Positions 8,339 through 16,733 of a stretch of DNA of 64,000 nt are shown here, piece by piece. This stretch comes from Anaerolineae bacterium (GTDB taxonomy: Bacteria; Chloroflexota; Anaerolineae; Promineifilales; Promineifilaceae). The notes beneath the pieces are model-generated. The model made no database searches. It saw nothing but the letters and a program-made list of their open reading frames with translations, and was not told the origin of the DNA. Numbering within the stretch: position 1 is the stretch's first letter; every line of letters starts with the position of its first letter. The position numbers were made by a program, and so were the translations under genes. The stretch lies in contig JANQGC010000146.1 of the NCBI GenBank assembly GCA_028277515.1, forward strand, positions 1 through 64,000, in the 5' to 3' direction.

Positions 8339-10054
8339 ATGATGAAGAAGATAGTCTTTTTGCTAACCCTTGTGTTGGTTGGCCCGCTACTGTTAAGTGC
8401 TTGTCAGGCCGAGCCGGAGGTGTTAGAGGTGGAAGTCACCCGTGTCGTCACCGAGACCGAAGTCGTCACCGAACAAGTTGAGGTGACCCGTATTGTCGAA
8501 GGTGAAGTTGTCGTTGAGGAAGTGGAAGTGACGCGCATCGTCGAGGTTCCCGTCGAAGAGGCGGAAGAAGCGGCGTCCGAGGACAATGAGATCGTGATTT
8601 CTGGGGCCTTGCCCTCCGTCAACGTCGACCCCCATAAGGGAGGCACCTCGCCATGGGAACGATGGGTCATCTTTTCGGTCCACGACACCCTGGTCAGCAC
8701 AGAAAACTACAATCCGCGAGGTGAGCTGGTGGGACGTCTGGCAACCGATTGGTCGGCCAGCGAAGATGGTTTGCTGTGGACCTTTAACCTGCGTGATGAC
8801 ATCATGTGGCAGGATGGTTACGGACAGTTTACGGCCGATGATGTCGTATTTACCTACGAGCGCCTGCTGGACCCGGATCGTTCAGCCAGCGCCGGGCTCG
8901 TGAGCGATATTATAAAGGAAGTGCGCGCGGTCGATGATTTCACCGTAGAAATGGAACTGTTAGTTCCCAATGCCGACTTTGAACGCCAGGTTCTGACCTC
9001 GTTTACAACAGGCGTTATCCTTTCGCGGGCTGCGCTTGAGGATATTGGCGACGAAAACTATGGTAATCAGCTGGTCGGGACCGGTCCCTATCAATTAGTC
9101 GAACGCGTGGTAGGCGAGCGTACGGTGCTCGAAACAAGTCCTGATTATTGGGGCGATTCGCCGGCTGTCGAACGTTTCGTCTTCGTCGACATTCCCGAAG
9201 AATCAGTGCGCGCGGATGCGTTGGCTTCAGGTGAAATCGACATCGGCAGTTTCCGCCAACCCGTTACCATTGACCGGCTAGACGGGGTTGATGATCTGGA
9301 ACGGCACATTTCTTTTGAAAGGCCATGTGTTTGGACACTGTACGTTGACGATAACGTCGTACCGGATGTCCGCGTGCGCCAGGCCATCGCCCATGCGATT
9401 AATAAGCATGAATTGGCCAACACGGTGATGGAATACCGTATTGGACCTGATGTGACGAGTTTTTATGGCCCTGGCCTACCAGGCTTCGAGGAGATTGCCG
9501 GCGATAGCGAACTCTATCCTTATGATCCCGATCGCGCGCGTGAACTCCTTGAAGAAGCAGGAATCGCGCCGGGTGAACTAACTTTACAGTTCCCGACCCG
9601 TGCAGATTTTCTGGAGTTCTCTGAAGTAATCGCCGGTTATCTGGAAGTAGTGGGCATCAACACGGAGCTTTCAGTGCTTGAGACAGCCCTTTTCAGCAGT
9701 GCGCGTCGTTCCGAGGGCGCTGATTATGATATTGTGCCCAGCAATCCGGGGCGTGGCACGATCAATCAGTTCCTGGCATTTGTGGCTGATGAAAGTAGAG
9801 CTTCCCAATACGAAGCCACAGGCCTGCCTGAAAGGGTGGCCGAACTGTATGATCTCCAGGCTGTGGAACAAGACCCTGAGCGACGCCTGGAATTGATAGA
9901 TGAGCTGGTTACCCTCCTTGAGGAAGACTTGCCCTGGGTTGTCTTTGGCTATTGCGCTTCCCCGGCGACTATCTATCATGCTTTTGTGGACGCTCCGTTT
10001 GATAATTGGGTCGACGCGTTCCATCTACCGCTGGAATACATTTCGGTGAACTGA
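8339..10054 (+). CDS. Lipoprotein solute-binding protein, family 5, cluster B
   Basis: 571 residues, AGGAGG upstream of the ATG. Signal peptide with lipobox L-S-A-C (Cys22), followed by a linker of about 55 residues built from repeats of E-V-T-R-[VI]-V alternating with acidic stretches. The SBP_bac_5 domain follows (S-V-N-V-D-P-H-K-G-G, F-N-L-R-D-D-I-M-W, T-A-D-D-V-V-F-T-Y-E-R, D-V-R-V-R-Q-A-I-A-H-A-I-N-K). It resembles the cluster C binding protein much more than that of cluster A. Inference: external receptor for the cluster B substrate. A hairpin terminator separates it from its permease genes, which would favour its expression over theirs. Confidence 0.93.
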   Translation: MMKKIVFLLTLVLVGPLLLSACQAEPEVLEVEVTRVVTETEVVTEQVEVTRIVEGEVVVEEVEVTRIVEVPVEEAEEAASEDNEIVISGALPSVNVDPHKGGTSPWERWVIFSVHDTLVSTENYNPRGELVGRLATDWSASEDGLLWTFNLRDDIMWQDGYGQFTADDVVFTYERLLDPDRSASAGLVSDIIKEVRAVDDFTVEMELLVPNADFERQVLTSFTTGVILSRAALEDIGDENYGNQLVGTGPYQLVERVVGERTVLETSPDYWGDSPAVERFVFVDIPEESVRADALASGEIDIGSFRQPVTIDRLDGVDDLERHISFERPCVWTLYVDDNVVPDVRVRQAIAHAINKHELANTVMEYRIGPDVTSFYGPGLPGFEEIAGDSELYPYDPDRARELLEEAGIAPGELTLQFPTRADFLEFSEVIAGYLEVVGINTELSVLETALFSSARRSEGADYDIVPSNPGRGTINQFLAFVADESRASQYEATGLPERVAELYDLQAVEQDPERRLELIDELVTLLEEDLPWVVFGYCASPATIYHAFVDAPFDNWVDAFHLPLEYISVN

Positions 10055-10132
10055 TAATTCAGACATCATACTCGAACACCAATTTTGACTGGTGTGAGTG
10101 GTATGATTACGTTTCTATAATCTGGCCCGTAG

Positions 10133-10165
10133 AAAAGGGACTGAGGAATCAGATCAGTCCCTTTT
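10133..10165 (+). terminator. Intercistronic terminator-like hairpin, cluster B
   Basis: A perfect 12-bp stem (AAAAGGGACTGA with TCAGTCCCTTTT) and a 9-nt loop, with a short T-run inside the stem end. It lies in the 161-nt gap between solute-binding protein and permease genes and probably gives partial termination. Same position as the hairpin in cluster A. Confidence 0.65.
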
Positions 10166-10215
10166 CGGTTATTGTTCCGATGCCTATACCTTCCGATACC
10201 TGGCAATAAAATCTG

Positions 10216-11172
10216 ATGAGTTCGCTTAATATTGCGCGCCAACTCGCTTTCGGTCTCTTGACAGCCTTCGGGGTTACCACGTTGGTTTTCATCTTAATGC
10301 GGGCCGTCCCTGGTGATCCCGCCGTTATCATCCTTGGCGACTTAGCTGATCTAGTGTCCGAGGAGCATATTCAAGAGGTTCGGGAAGCACTTGGCCTGGA
10401 TAAATCTCTCTGGCAGCAGTACCTGATCTTCATACGCTCTGTCTTTACGGGTGAGTTTGGTGTATCGTTTCGTACGGGCCAACCGGTCAGTCAGATGATA
10501 GGTGAACGTTTACCCTTAACTATCCAATTAGCTATTAGTGGTTTTATTGTCGGCATCATAATCGGGGTTCCCTCGGGCATAATCGCCGCGATAAAGCATG
10601 ATACATGGATTGATAAAACCCTCATCATGTTTTCGACATTTGGTTTAGCAGCCCCTAGTTTCTGGATCGGTCTTTTTCTTCTATACATATTTGCGTATCA
10701 ATTGGGTTGGTTTCCATTATTTGGCTCACAACAGGAAGGGACAATTTGGGAGCAAGGCGCGGCATTGGTCCTACCGGCCATAACGATTGGTTACCATTCG
10801 GCCGCATTGCTGGCACGCGTGACAAGAACATCCATGTTAGAAGTGTTGAATGCACCATACATTATGACAGCCAGGGCAAAAGGCTTGTTCGAGAACGCAG
10901 TAATTTTGCGTCATGGACTGTCTAATGCAATCTTACCAATATTGACGATTATGGGAATCAACGTTGCTTATCTACTAGGTGGATCAGTTATTGTAGAAGT
11001 TGTATTTTCACGGCCTGGCATGGGACGCCTCTTAATCGACGGTATTTTTGCCCGGGACTACCCTGTAGTGCAGGGTGCGATATTAATATTTGCGCTTATG
11101 GTCGTGCTTGCCAATATGTTGACGGATCTCATGTATACCATGCTCGACCCACGCTTGCGGTCGGAGAAATAA
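10216..11172 (+). CDS. ABC transporter permease, DppB type, cluster B
   Basis: 318 residues. N-terminal helix (about 9-30), R-A-V-P-G-D-P-A, then the periplasmic loop and five further helices. The ATPase-docking loop reads T-A-R-A-K-G-L-F-E-N, and the C-terminal motif is V-F-S-R-P-G-M-G-R-L-L. It pairs with the DppC-type gene 8 nt downstream. It is a near paralogue of 13176-14129: both contain I-F-A-R-D-Y-P-V-V-Q-G and the same spacing of motifs, which points to duplication of the pair. Confidence 0.93.
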   Translation: MSSLNIARQLAFGLLTAFGVTTLVFILMRAVPGDPAVIILGDLADLVSEEHIQEVREALGLDKSLWQQYLIFIRSVFTGEFGVSFRTGQPVSQMIGERLPLTIQLAISGFIVGIIIGVPSGIIAAIKHDTWIDKTLIMFSTFGLAAPSFWIGLFLLYIFAYQLGWFPLFGSQQEGTIWEQGAALVLPAITIGYHSAALLARVTRTSMLEVLNAPYIMTARAKGLFENAVILRHGLSNAILPILTIMGINVAYLLGGSVIVEVVFSRPGMGRLLIDGIFARDYPVVQGAILIFALMVVLANMLTDLMYTMLDPRLRSEK

Positions 11173-11180
11173 TAAGAGAT

Positions 11181-12038
11181 ATGTTGCGAAAGCGATTGCG
11201 CTCGAATCTAAGCAGCACTGGTGCCATGGTCTTTTTGGCATCCGCCGTTATTCTCATTATTATTGCGGCTTTAGGCGTGTTTGCACCAATCATTTGGGAA
11301 GAAGATCCAACTCAGCAAAACCTTAGCGTTCGCTATAATCCCCCCTCCAGTGAGCATCTTATGGGGACAGACCAATTAGGTCGTGATGTCTTCTTACGCG
11401 TTATCTATGGGGCACGTGTTTCTTTGGGCATCGCCATCTTTGCGGCTACCCTTAGCGCCTCCATTGGCGCATTTATCGGTTTCTCGGCCGGCTTCGTTGG
11501 TGGTTGGTTTGACACTGTTGTCATCAGGATGACAGACATGCTAATGGCCTTTCCTACGGTACTTCTAGCAATTATCTTGATTACGCTTCTAGGTGGTGGC
11601 GTAATCAATCTCCTGTTCGCCATCAGTATCGCGTCACTTCCTAGCTTTATTCGCATTGCTCGTTCCGCAGCTTTATCAATACGCAATACGGATTATGCGC
11701 GAGCATCCTATTCATTTGGTGCAACCATGCTATGGCAGGTTAGAAAACATGTTATTCCCAATGGGTTTCCCTTAATCATTGTCGTAGCAACGGCACGAAT
11801 GGGCACAATCATCCTCGCCGAAGCGTCGTTAAGTTTCTTGGGATTAGGAGTACCGCCTGGGACACCTAGTTGGGGGGCGATGATCTCCGATGGTCGCCGG
11901 GTGTTGACCGAAGCGCCCTGGGTATCTTTGGCACCAGGTATAGCGATTATGCTTGTTGTTTTAAGTTTCAACCAACTTGGTGATGGTCTGCGGGACATCC
12001 TTGACCCCAGCATGCGTGGCTCTGGGATTAATTCTTAA
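11181..12038 (+). CDS. ABC transporter permease, DppC type, cluster B
   Basis: 285 residues. First helix at about 16-38, then D-P-T-Q-Q-N-L-S-V-R-Y-N-P-P, G-T-D-Q-L-G-R-D-V-F, and further helices. The C-terminal family motif A-S-L-S-F-L-G-L-G-V-P-P-G-T-P-S-W-G is intact. Shorter N-terminus than the DppC proteins of clusters A and of 14136-15053. Last gene of the cluster B transcript; a 91-bp repeat begins 15 nt after its stop. Confidence 0.93.
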   Translation: MLRKRLRSNLSSTGAMVFLASAVILIIIAALGVFAPIIWEEDPTQQNLSVRYNPPSSEHLMGTDQLGRDVFLRVIYGARVSLGIAIFAATLSASIGAFIGFSAGFVGGWFDTVVIRMTDMLMAFPTVLLAIILITLLGGGVINLLFAISIASLPSFIRIARSAALSIRNTDYARASYSFGATMLWQVRKHVIPNGFPLIIVVATARMGTIILAEASLSFLGLGVPPGTPSWGAMISDGRRVLTEAPWVSLAPGIAIMLVVLSFNQLGDGLRDILDPSMRGSGINS

Positions 12039-12052
12039 AAAGGCGGCCCCGT

Positions 12053-12143
12053 AGCGCATGCTTTCTAGCTTGCGAGACCGTGATCCAGCCATTCGCATTA
12101 GGGCATGGCTATCGCCATGAACAAGCTGGAAAGCTTGTTCTAC
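12053..12143. repeat. 91-bp interspersed repeat with two internal hairpins (copy 1)
   Basis: Identical over 91 bp to 24852-24942. Contains CATGGC-TATC-GCCATG and GAACAAGCT-GGAA-AGCTTGTTC palindromes. Both copies follow directly after a plus-strand gene, so they may act as 3' processing or termination structures, or be non-autonomous mobile repeats. Confidence 0.85.
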
Positions 12144-12229
12144 CGGGCTGATCCGTCAACAGGAATTTTTGCGGCCTTAATTTGCTTTGGCAATCATAAA
12201 ATTGAGTAAACTTATTTTGGAGGAAATCC

Positions 12230-12373
12230 ATGAAAAAGCAAAAGAGAGCATACCAAGAAGTATTCAAAGAACAGGCGATAAACTTATTGCGTAGCAGCGG
12301 GCGTTCAGCGGCAGATATTGAACGCACGACCATCATCTGTGTCCACTTAATCGGGGGAACCTCAGTTGTGTAG
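12230..12373 (+). pseudogene. Truncated IS3-type transposase OrfA
   Basis: A 47-residue frame with AGGA upstream begins M-K-K-Q-K-R-A-Y-Q-E-V-F-K-E-Q-A and continues N-L-L-R-S-S-G-R-S-A-A-D-I-E-R. This is the N-terminal helix-turn-helix start of IS3-family OrfA proteins. Similarity ends at about residue 33, after which the frame runs into unrelated sequence and stops. No OrfB follows. Remnant of an insertion between the permease genes of cluster B and the cysteine hydrolase operon. The surrounding 12039-12483 otherwise holds only the 91-bp repeat and an operator-like palindrome. Confidence 0.65.
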
Positions 12374-12376
12374 ATA

Positions 12377-12402
12377 GAACATGTATGATATCATCTATGT
12401 TC
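12377..12402. promoter_or_regulatory. Near-perfect 26-bp palindrome, candidate operator
   Basis: GAACAT and ATGTTC arms flank a central TATGATATCAT. It lies 82 nt upstream of the cysteine hydrolase start. The core matches the repeated motif in front of clusters A/B and C. Confidence 0.55.
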
Positions 12403-12483
12403 AGCATTTTCGACAAAACCAATGATAAATGCTGAACAATTCTTCAGGCAGCAAATTAATCAACATAGAAAGGAAACGACCAA

Positions 12484-13179
12484 ATGCAATCCTTAAGCAT
12501 ACAGGCGCTGCGTTCTTTTTCAGGTGTGGGAGCTGTAAAGCCCTGGCAAACGCAAACCGCTCTTCTCCTAATTGATATGCAAGGTTCATGCATTTGGTCG
12601 AGCGGCTACACTATTAGACGCTTGCGGGCTGTTGGCCTGGATGAAGCTGCCAATCAATATGAGCGTCAGGTACAAGTGGTCGTACCTAACCTGGCACGAG
12701 CGCTAGACAAAGCTCGTCAAGCTGGACTATCCATATTCCACACCCATGTCGTAACCGTTCCCGGTCGTGGTCCCGGAGGTCAAATAAAACCCGGTCGCCA
12801 GGTAGCCGCCGACTCCCCGGATGCGTCCATCATAGACGAGCTGAAACCTAAGCCGGGTGAATTTGTACTGGCGAAATCCTGCTCCGGCGTTTTTGCCGGG
12901 ACGAATTTGGATTTCCTGCTGCGCCGTTTGGGGATCGAGGGCCTCATTATTGGCGGCGTTGTGACCAATGGCTGCGTTGAACACGCCGTCACCCACGGTC
13001 ATGACCTGGGCTATAGCTGCGTACTGTTGAGTGATGGCTGCGCTGCCTTAACTGATGAAATTCACGAAGATGCCCTGCAGCGGCTGACTCACCGGCGTGC
13101 CCACATCTACAGCGTAGATAATCTGTTAACCACCAAAGAAATTCCAGCAACCGCGGATCAGATGACGGCCGCGCCATGA
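12484..13179 (+). CDS. Isochorismatase-family cysteine hydrolase
   Basis: 231 residues. The cysteine hydrolase triad is visible: D31 (L-L-L-I-D-M-Q), K131 (L-A-K-S-C-S-G) and C164 (V-V-T-N-G-C-V-E-H-A), with the cis-peptide G-G-V-V-T preceding the Cys. Family knowledge: members hydrolyse isochorismate, nicotinamide, N-carbamoylsarcosine, ureidoacrylate and related amides. The arrangement is closest to the amidase-type members, but substrate cannot be settled. Start ATG with AAAGGAAA upstream. Its stop overlaps the start of the next permease gene (ATGA), so the hydrolase is co-expressed with a transporter and probably processes the imported compound or a metabolite of it. Confidence 0.88.
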   Translation: MQSLSIQALRSFSGVGAVKPWQTQTALLLIDMQGSCIWSSGYTIRRLRAVGLDEAANQYERQVQVVVPNLARALDKARQAGLSIFHTHVVTVPGRGPGGQIKPGRQVAADSPDASIIDELKPKPGEFVLAKSCSGVFAGTNLDFLLRRLGIEGLIIGGVVTNGCVEHAVTHGHDLGYSCVLLSDGCAALTDEIHEDALQRLTHRRAHIYSVDNLLTTKEIPATADQMTAAP

Positions 13180-14129
13180 GCTATCGCTTGCTGATGCGTC
13201 AGACTTTACTAGGTGTGTTCACAGCTCTAGGGGCAACCACGCTGGTATTCATATTCATGCGCGTGATTCCGGGTGATCCGGCTGAAATTATTCTTGGTGA
13301 TTGGGGCGACGTCGTAAGTGAAGAACATATCGCCGTCATTCGTACATCATTAGGCATCGACAAGCCACTTTGGCAGCAATATGCCCTTTTTCTTGAATCA
13401 GTATTGCGCGGCGAATTTGGCGTCAGCTTTCGTACTGGCGAAGCCGTCAGCACCATGGTTGCCTCGCGCTTTCCCTTGACATTGCAACTAGCCATTAGTG
13501 GTCTGATCTTTGCCGTGCTGATTGGGCTGCCGATTGGTATCTTAGCCGCTGTCTATCAAAACTCTTGGATTGATCGCTTAGCCATCTTGTTGGTCAACAT
13601 TGGTCTGTCGGCCCCTGCGTTTTGGGTGGGACTCCTTCTTCTATACTTTTTCGCCTTTCGCTTGAACTGGTTTCCGTTGTTTGGTGCCCAGCAAAGCGAG
13701 TCGCCTTGGCAGTTAGCCCACGCCCTGGTTTTACCTGCCATTACCATTGGCTTCCGCTCGGCCGCTTTGTTGGCACGCGTTTCGCGCTCATCTATGTTGG
13801 AAGTGCTAAACACCAATTACATCACAACGGCCCGTGCAAAAGGATTGTACGAAACGACGGTTATCTTGCGTCACGGCCTCAGAAATGCTGGATTACCCAT
13901 TGTTACCTTGATGGGTGTCAGTGTAGCATCTTTACTAGGGGGTTCCGTTATTGTCGAAGTTGTCTTTTCGCGACCAGGGATGGGACGGCTGCTCGTTGAC
14001 GGAATATTTGCTCGTGATTACCCGGTCGTGCAAGGAACCATTCTCATATTTGCCATATTTGTTGTAGCTGTAAACTTCTTTGTTGACCTTCTATACGGTG
14101 TGATCGACCCTAGGGTTAGAACTGAATAA
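13176..14129 (+). CDS. ABC transporter permease, DppB type (hydrolase operon)
   Basis: 317 residues; close paralogue of the cluster B DppB-type protein (same R-V-I-P-G-D-P-A, L-G-D-W-G-D-V-V-S-E-E-H-I, T-A-R-A-K-G-L-Y-E, V-F-S-R-P-G-M-G-R segments). Six membrane helices expected. It is translated through a 4-nt overlap with the cysteine hydrolase gene. No solute-binding protein lies in this operon; the binding protein of the convergent cluster C, which has no permeases of its own, is the likely partner. Confidence 0.92.
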   Translation: MSYRLLMRQTLLGVFTALGATTLVFIFMRVIPGDPAEIILGDWGDVVSEEHIAVIRTSLGIDKPLWQQYALFLESVLRGEFGVSFRTGEAVSTMVASRFPLTLQLAISGLIFAVLIGLPIGILAAVYQNSWIDRLAILLVNIGLSAPAFWVGLLLLYFFAFRLNWFPLFGAQQSESPWQLAHALVLPAITIGFRSAALLARVSRSSMLEVLNTNYITTARAKGLYETTVILRHGLRNAGLPIVTLMGVSVASLLGGSVIVEVVFSRPGMGRLLVDGIFARDYPVVQGTILIFAIFVVAVNFFVDLLYGVIDPRVRTE

Positions 14130-14135
14130 AGTAGT

Positions 14136-15053
14136 ATGGGAACAGTTTCCTCTGAAGTAAACACCCCATTGATACCTGAACAACCGCGGCGGCTGGGGGT
14201 GATGGGCCGTTTGCGTTCATCCCTTGGTCAAGCCGGATCGATGGTCTTCCTCATTTCTGCTTCCATACTATTGGTTATGGCCCTGGCTGGATTGTTTGCA
14301 CCGCTGTTGTTCGAAGCCGATCCAAATGCCCAAAACCTTCGTGAACGCTACCAGCCGCCCAGCATTGAGCATCCTATGGGTACAGATTCACTGGGACGTG
14401 ACGTTTTTGTACGGGTTGTCTATGGAGCACGAACATCACTGGGCATTGCTGTAACAGCAGCCATTCTCAGCGCCGTCACAGGCTCCTTGTTGGGGTTTGC
14501 CTCTGGGTTTATTGGGGGCCGCTTTGATATAATTGTTGCTCGCTCAGTTGACATCCTGATGGCTTTTCCAACCGTGCTGTTAGCCATTGTCATAATTACA
14601 GTACTTGGGGGAGGTGTCTTTAATCTGATCGTGGCGATTGTTATTTCTTCTTTACCCCAATTTGTACGCATCGCTCGCAGTCTGGCCTTTAGCATCCGGG
14701 AACAAGATTATGTACAAGCAGCCCGCTCAATGGGGGCTACCGCCTGGCGACAGTTAATCTATCATATCGTACCCAATGGCATCCCAGTCATTATCATTTT
14801 GACGACGGCACTCATGGGATCGGTCATCTTGATTGAATCATCACTCAGTTTTTTGGGATTGGGAGTACAACCAGGGACCCCCAGTTGGGGAGCGATGATT
14901 TCAGAGGGACGAGGAGTATTGCGCGAAGCCCCTTGGCTTTCATTGGCGCCCGGATTGGCAATTATGATCGCTGTGCTGAGCTTCAATCTAGTCGGAGATG
15001 GCCTGCGCGACTTACTTGACCCGCAAATGCGGGGAACGGGTATAACAAGCTAA
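14136..15053 (+). CDS. ABC transporter permease, DppC type (hydrolase operon)
   Basis: 305 residues. Cytosolic N-terminus of about 35 residues, then the first helix, D-P-N-A-Q-N-L-R-E-R-Y-Q-P-P, G-T-D-S-L-G-R-D-V-F and the C-terminal S-S-L-S-F-L-G-L-G-V-Q-P-G-T-P-S-W-G. Paralogue of 11181-12038 with near-identical ends (both finish with R-D-x-L-D-P-x-M-R-G-x-G-I-x-S). It is last in its operon and converges on cluster C; the 99-nt gap between them has no clear terminator. Confidence 0.92.
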   Translation: MGTVSSEVNTPLIPEQPRRLGVMGRLRSSLGQAGSMVFLISASILLVMALAGLFAPLLFEADPNAQNLRERYQPPSIEHPMGTDSLGRDVFVRVVYGARTSLGIAVTAAILSAVTGSLLGFASGFIGGRFDIIVARSVDILMAFPTVLLAIVIITVLGGGVFNLIVAIVISSLPQFVRIARSLAFSIREQDYVQAARSMGATAWRQLIYHIVPNGIPVIIILTTALMGSVILIESSLSFLGLGVQPGTPSWGAMISEGRGVLREAPWLSLAPGLAIMIAVLSFNLVGDGLRDLLDPQMRGTGITS

Positions 15054-15152
15054 ATAATTTGGCAGTAGATAGAAACTTAATTCCTGTGCAGTTTGTTTAA
15101 AGAGTGTAATTTCCAAAAGAACAACAGCCTCAAATTGCGGCTTATTGCTCAA

Positions 15153-15590
15153 TTACCAATCTTCGGGTAGAGCCGGCCCCCAGTCAATACCTTCTTCGTA
15201 CCCCATTTCGTTAAATACTTTAAGGGCAGTTTTGCGAATCGTCCACTTGTAAATTCCTGTCCACAAGCCGGTTTGCAGGATAACCTCCACCACTTCTTGC
15301 GGGGTTGCACCACAGCGCAACGCGCCACGAATATGCCGTTCGACTGTGTCACCCACCTGCTCAAAGTTACCCACGGACAAGAAGGTTGCGATGGCACATA
15401 GCTGACGGGTTCGCAGGTCAAGACCTGGTCGGGCGGTAATTGTGCCCCAGCGAAAGCCGAGCATATAATCATTAAATTCCGGATCGAAAGCGTCATTAAG
15501 CGCTTCCCATGCAGCCTCATCCGATTCTCCGAATACCTTTCGGCGAACTTCTCGACCACGTTCTTTACGATCTGATAAACTTTTACTCAT
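15153..15590 (-). CDS. Carboxymuconolactone decarboxylase (CMD)-family protein, single domain
   Basis: 145 residues. Seen: charged N-terminus R-K-E-R-G-R-E-V-R, then the CMD fold with T-R-Q-L-C-A-I-A-T-F-L, H-I-R-G-A-L-R-C-G-A-T-P-Q-E-V-V-E-V-I-L-Q-T. It matches gamma-CMD-like proteins (the H-x-x-x-A-L-x-x-G-x-x-x-x-E-I pattern) and lacks the C-x-x-C of AhpD peroxidases, so a decarboxylase, tautomerase or binding role is more likely than peroxidase. It is the last gene of cluster C, 12 nt after the selenoprotein gene. Confidence 0.88.
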   Translation of the reverse strand: MSKSLSDRKERGREVRRKVFGESDEAAWEALNDAFDPEFNDYMLGFRWGTITARPGLDLRTRQLCAIATFLSVGNFEQVGDTVERHIRGALRCGATPQEVVEVILQTGLWTGIYKWTIRKTALKVFNEMGYEEGIDWGPALPEDW

Positions 15591-15602
15591 ATTTAGTCTT
15601 CC

Positions 15603-16403
15603 TCAATTGCTTTTCCTCTGTCTTGGTAGGCCGCGACGCCAGCGATAAGGTAATTTGACCACGATACCCGGCTCCTCGATCACTTCAATTAGTTTCAGAA
15701 GGTCGACAAGAATTGCCCGCTGCACCTCAACATCTCCAGGCTCACCCAAAGGGTTGCCAATCGGAAAGCGCACATATGCTGCACGCGACACACCTAATCC
15801 GGCAGTGATCATCGGCTGCACCGTGACGCTGCTGGTGGAAAAGCCTGCTTCTTCAAGTGCATTTTGTAACAGTCCCACGGACCGGTGACATACCGGTCAA
15901 CCACCCGTTAGGACGACAACATCAACGCCATCATCCTTAAATTGCTGAATGATTTCCTGCACGCCATTGTTGAGAAACGGCCGTGGGTCAGGCATGAAGC
16001 CAGATGAACTAACATGCGTGCGGGCCACAGCACCGATCACACCACCTGCAGCCAATTCATGGAGGCGTTGCAATGGAAACATGCAGTTCGGATCAATATC
16101 GGCACCCGTGTGATCATAATGATCATGCGTGAAACGAATGGCTTCTGCCGGTGTACTGGCAGGAATGAAGCGTATCGTTTGATCCCCAGCATGGTCTTTC
16201 ATATCAAATGGTTCCTGGTCTGCCAGATGAGCCCCGCCAGTTGTTGCCAGGGCAACAGTTGCCTCGCTCATTGGTTTGTCCAGCCGGGTAAACGCAACTG
16301 ATTGATTATAATAGACAATTCCATTGTGGGAGGTTGCCACTCGGTCCTGCCATTCCTGGTGCAGCCGTTCTACATCGGCTAATACCAGCGGTTGGAAATC
16401 CAT
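15603..16403 (-). CDS. PrdB/GrdB-family selenoprotein, copy C (complete)
   Basis: 266 residues with the in-frame TGA at 15897-15899 read as Sec169. The frame continues U-P-V-C-H-R-S-V-G-L-L-Q-N-A-L-E-E-A-G and R-F-P-I-G-N-P-L-G-E-P-G-D to a TAG at 15603. The N-terminal half carries T-H-D-H-Y-D-H-T, D-P-N-C-M-F-P-L and G-F-M-P-D-P. It is more diverged from copies A and B than these are from each other, yet UGA, Pro and Cys are all kept, which argues for selection on Sec. Basic C-terminal tail as in copy B. Inference: redox enzyme with a Sec169/Cys172 centre. Neighbours are a small paralogue (upstream) and a CMD protein (downstream). Confidence 0.87.
15869..15899 (-). promoter_or_regulatory. 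Candidate bacterial SECIS hairpin, copy C
   Basis: On the minus strand, 10 nt after the UGA (15899-15897), CCGGTCC/GGACTG pairing (15879-15886 with the AGTCC side near 15871-15875) closes a GUG loop at 15876-15878. Spacing and loop match copies A and B. An alternative 7-bp stem GACCGGT/ACCGGTC starts within the UGA. Confidence 0.55.
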
Positions 16404-16457
16404 TCCTGTTCAAGCTCCTTAAGTTGTCGGATCCATTGATAAAATTCTTCACTATCT

Positions 16458-16733
16458 CTAAAAAAAACGTCGCGTTCGTCGATGTGACAGCGACTGAGAC
16501 ATATTGGCAATGATGAGAAATTGTTCCCATAAATCCTCATCAACAAAATAGTGTAGGGTACGCAGCATTGTTATTTGTCGCTCCAAACCGCTGACAAGAG
16601 GCGGATAGTTTTCACCTGCTTTCTCTGACTCTAATTCTTTTTCCAGCTTGTCCAGATAACCCAAAAGTGCCGACTCAAATTGTTCCAGCCCAGTTAACAT
16701 CTCATCGATTTCCGGTTCCTTCTTACGAGTCAT
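16458..16733 (-). CDS. Small charged protein of the selenoprotein cluster, paralogue 3
   Basis: 91 residues starting M-T-R-K-K-E-P-E-I-D-E and ending S-L-S-H-R-R-T-R-R-F-F. The ATG at 16733 is chosen because it fits the other paralogues and overlaps the upstream gene's end by 11 nt; a longer frame back to 16853 would be unlike them. Acidic, helical, no cysteine. It has diverged along its length but keeps the basic start, an aromatic-rich centre and the S-H-R-x-x-x-F-F end. It directly precedes selenoprotein copy C (54-nt gap). Confidence 0.78.
   Translation of the reverse strand: MTRKKEPEIDEMLTGLEQFESALLGYLDKLEKELESEKAGENYPPLVSGLERQITMLRTLHYFVDEDLWEQFLIIANMSQSLSHRRTRRFF

Noticed and set aside
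15603..15878. Separate 91-residue gene M-G-L-L-Q-N-A-L downstream of selenoprotein C
   Set aside because: It is the continuation of the selenoprotein frame past the UGA; no independent ribosome site, and equivalents follow the UGA in copies A and B.
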